From contig NZ_ANLA01000004.1 of the NCBI RefSeq assembly GCF_000348685.1, forward strand, positions 124,001-188,000: a stretch of 64,000 nt of DNA, in the 5' to 3' direction. Shown piece by piece: positions 63,736 through 64,000 of this stretch; within the stretch, counting starts at the first letter, position 1; each line of letters begins with the position of its first letter. The translations under genes were made by a program, and so were the position numbers. This DNA is from Xanthomarina gelatinilytica. Its GTDB lineage: Bacteria > Bacteroidota > Bacteroidia > Flavobacteriales > Flavobacteriaceae. The notes under the pieces were generated by a model. It made no database searches and was not told the origin of the DNA. It saw only the letters and a program-made list of their open reading frames with translations.

Positions 63736-64000
63736 TTAATTCAAATTAAAAACAGCACCAACATTAAAGGTAAACTGATTGTTTAATTTTTCAGCATAGG
63801 TTAAGTCGTCGTTATTGTATTTTGCAATAGGGAAAGCTGCTTCCGTAAACAGTCCGAAACCTTTGGAGAAGAAATATCTTGCTCCTAGGTGACCACCAAA
63901 ATTCTTTAAACTAAAATGGATACCAGGATATAAATCAAAATTTTCATCAATGTTTAAAACGCTTCCAATGTTGGCATTAAAACGTGCTTTTACATCAAAG
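63736..64000 (-). CDS. Outer-membrane beta-barrel protein (DUF6646-like), 3' part
   Basis: The last 87 codons of a minus-strand gene whose start lies beyond the window. The translation runs FDVKARFNANIGSVLNIDEN, then FDLYPGIHFSLKNFGGHLGA, RYFFSKGFGLFTEAAFPIAK, YNNDDLTYAEKLNNQFTFNV, ending GAVFNLN. Strand-turn-strand periodicity and the aromatic-rich strands suit an outer-membrane barrel; the wording fits a small Bacteroidota family that I recall as DUF6646. Function unknown. Confidence 0.7.
   Translation of the reverse strand, partial: FDVKARFNANIGSVLNIDENFDLYPGIHFSLKNFGGHLGARYFFSKGFGLFTEAAFPIAKYNNDDLTYAEKLNNQFTFNVGAVFNLN

Overview
The window reads as chromosomal DNA of a flavobacterium (Bacteroidota, family Flavobacteriaceae). 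The evidence is the low GC content, promoters of the TAnnTTTG type without obvious Shine-Dalgarno sequences, type IX secretion cargo with C-terminal sorting domains, a PorZ homologue, TonB-dependent receptors with a carboxypeptidase-like N-terminal domain, a DUF4270 lipoprotein beside glmS, an atpD-atpC pair split from the rest of the ATP synthase operon, and a DksA-like protein with a degenerate zinc finger. Genus cannot be fixed from the sequence alone. No rRNA, tRNA, CRISPR array, intact insertion sequence or prophage was seen.

Layout. 1-9.1 kb (minus strand): start of an unknown exported protein, dksA-like gene, ileS, radA, an esterase-like exported protein, a flippase-like membrane protein, panD and panC. 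9.1-13.5 kb (plus): half-length glycogen-synthase-like protein, DUF4270 lipoprotein, glmS. 13.5-16.3 kb (minus): a three-gene cassette of an ASST-like protein, a 47-residue membrane protein and a P-loop sulfotransferase. 16.5-20.8 kb (plus): TonB-dependent receptor plus SGNH-hydrolase lipoprotein. 21-26.4 kb (plus): atpD, atpC and a large secreted beta-propeller/PKD protein. 26.4-31.2 kb (minus): sodium/solute symporter, umuD, umuC, a 0.6 kb gene-free structured stretch, recX. 31.3-36.6 kb (plus): a 1768-residue secreted protein. 36.7-43.7 kb (minus): TonB receptor, recO, porZ, gdhA. 43.9-51.3 kb (mixed): outer-membrane protein, trans-sulfuration enzyme, DUF3298-type lipoprotein, DinB-like protein, ArsC-like protein, EamA transporter, thioesterase, yicC-gmk-nadD. 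51.3-53.5 kb (minus): second T9SS cargo protein sharing about 600 residues with the 31 kb one. 53.6-61.8 kb (minus): extended biotin operon bioF-DUF2007-bioD-bioA-[GIY-YIG remnant]-ketoacyl synthase-exported hydrolase-bioB-cupin. 61.9 kb to the end: M61 peptidase (plus) and the 3' end of an outer-membrane beta-barrel gene (minus).

How genes work together. panC and panD feed pantothenate; glmS feeds amino-sugar synthesis; yicC-gmk-nadD form a housekeeping run; bioF/D/A/B with the ketoacyl synthase form the biotin pathway. PorZ belongs to the type IX secretion machinery that would export the cargo proteins encoded here. The receptor/SGNH-lipoprotein pair looks like an outer-membrane uptake locus, and the sulfotransferase cassette suggests surface or lipid sulfation.

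Most notable: short dispersed repeats of the kind usually found between genes lie in frame inside three essential or biosynthetic genes (ileS, the ketoacyl synthase gene, bioF), adding peptides such as CHSECSEESH. Further copies or relatives are intergenic. A near-identical palindrome (ATTATGCRCGCATAAY) occurs in two intergenic regions and may mark a shared regulator. A fragment of a GIY-YIG nuclease lies inside the biotin operon. I did not identify a demonstrably new multi-gene system; the sulfotransferase cassette is the best candidate for an uncharacterised one.
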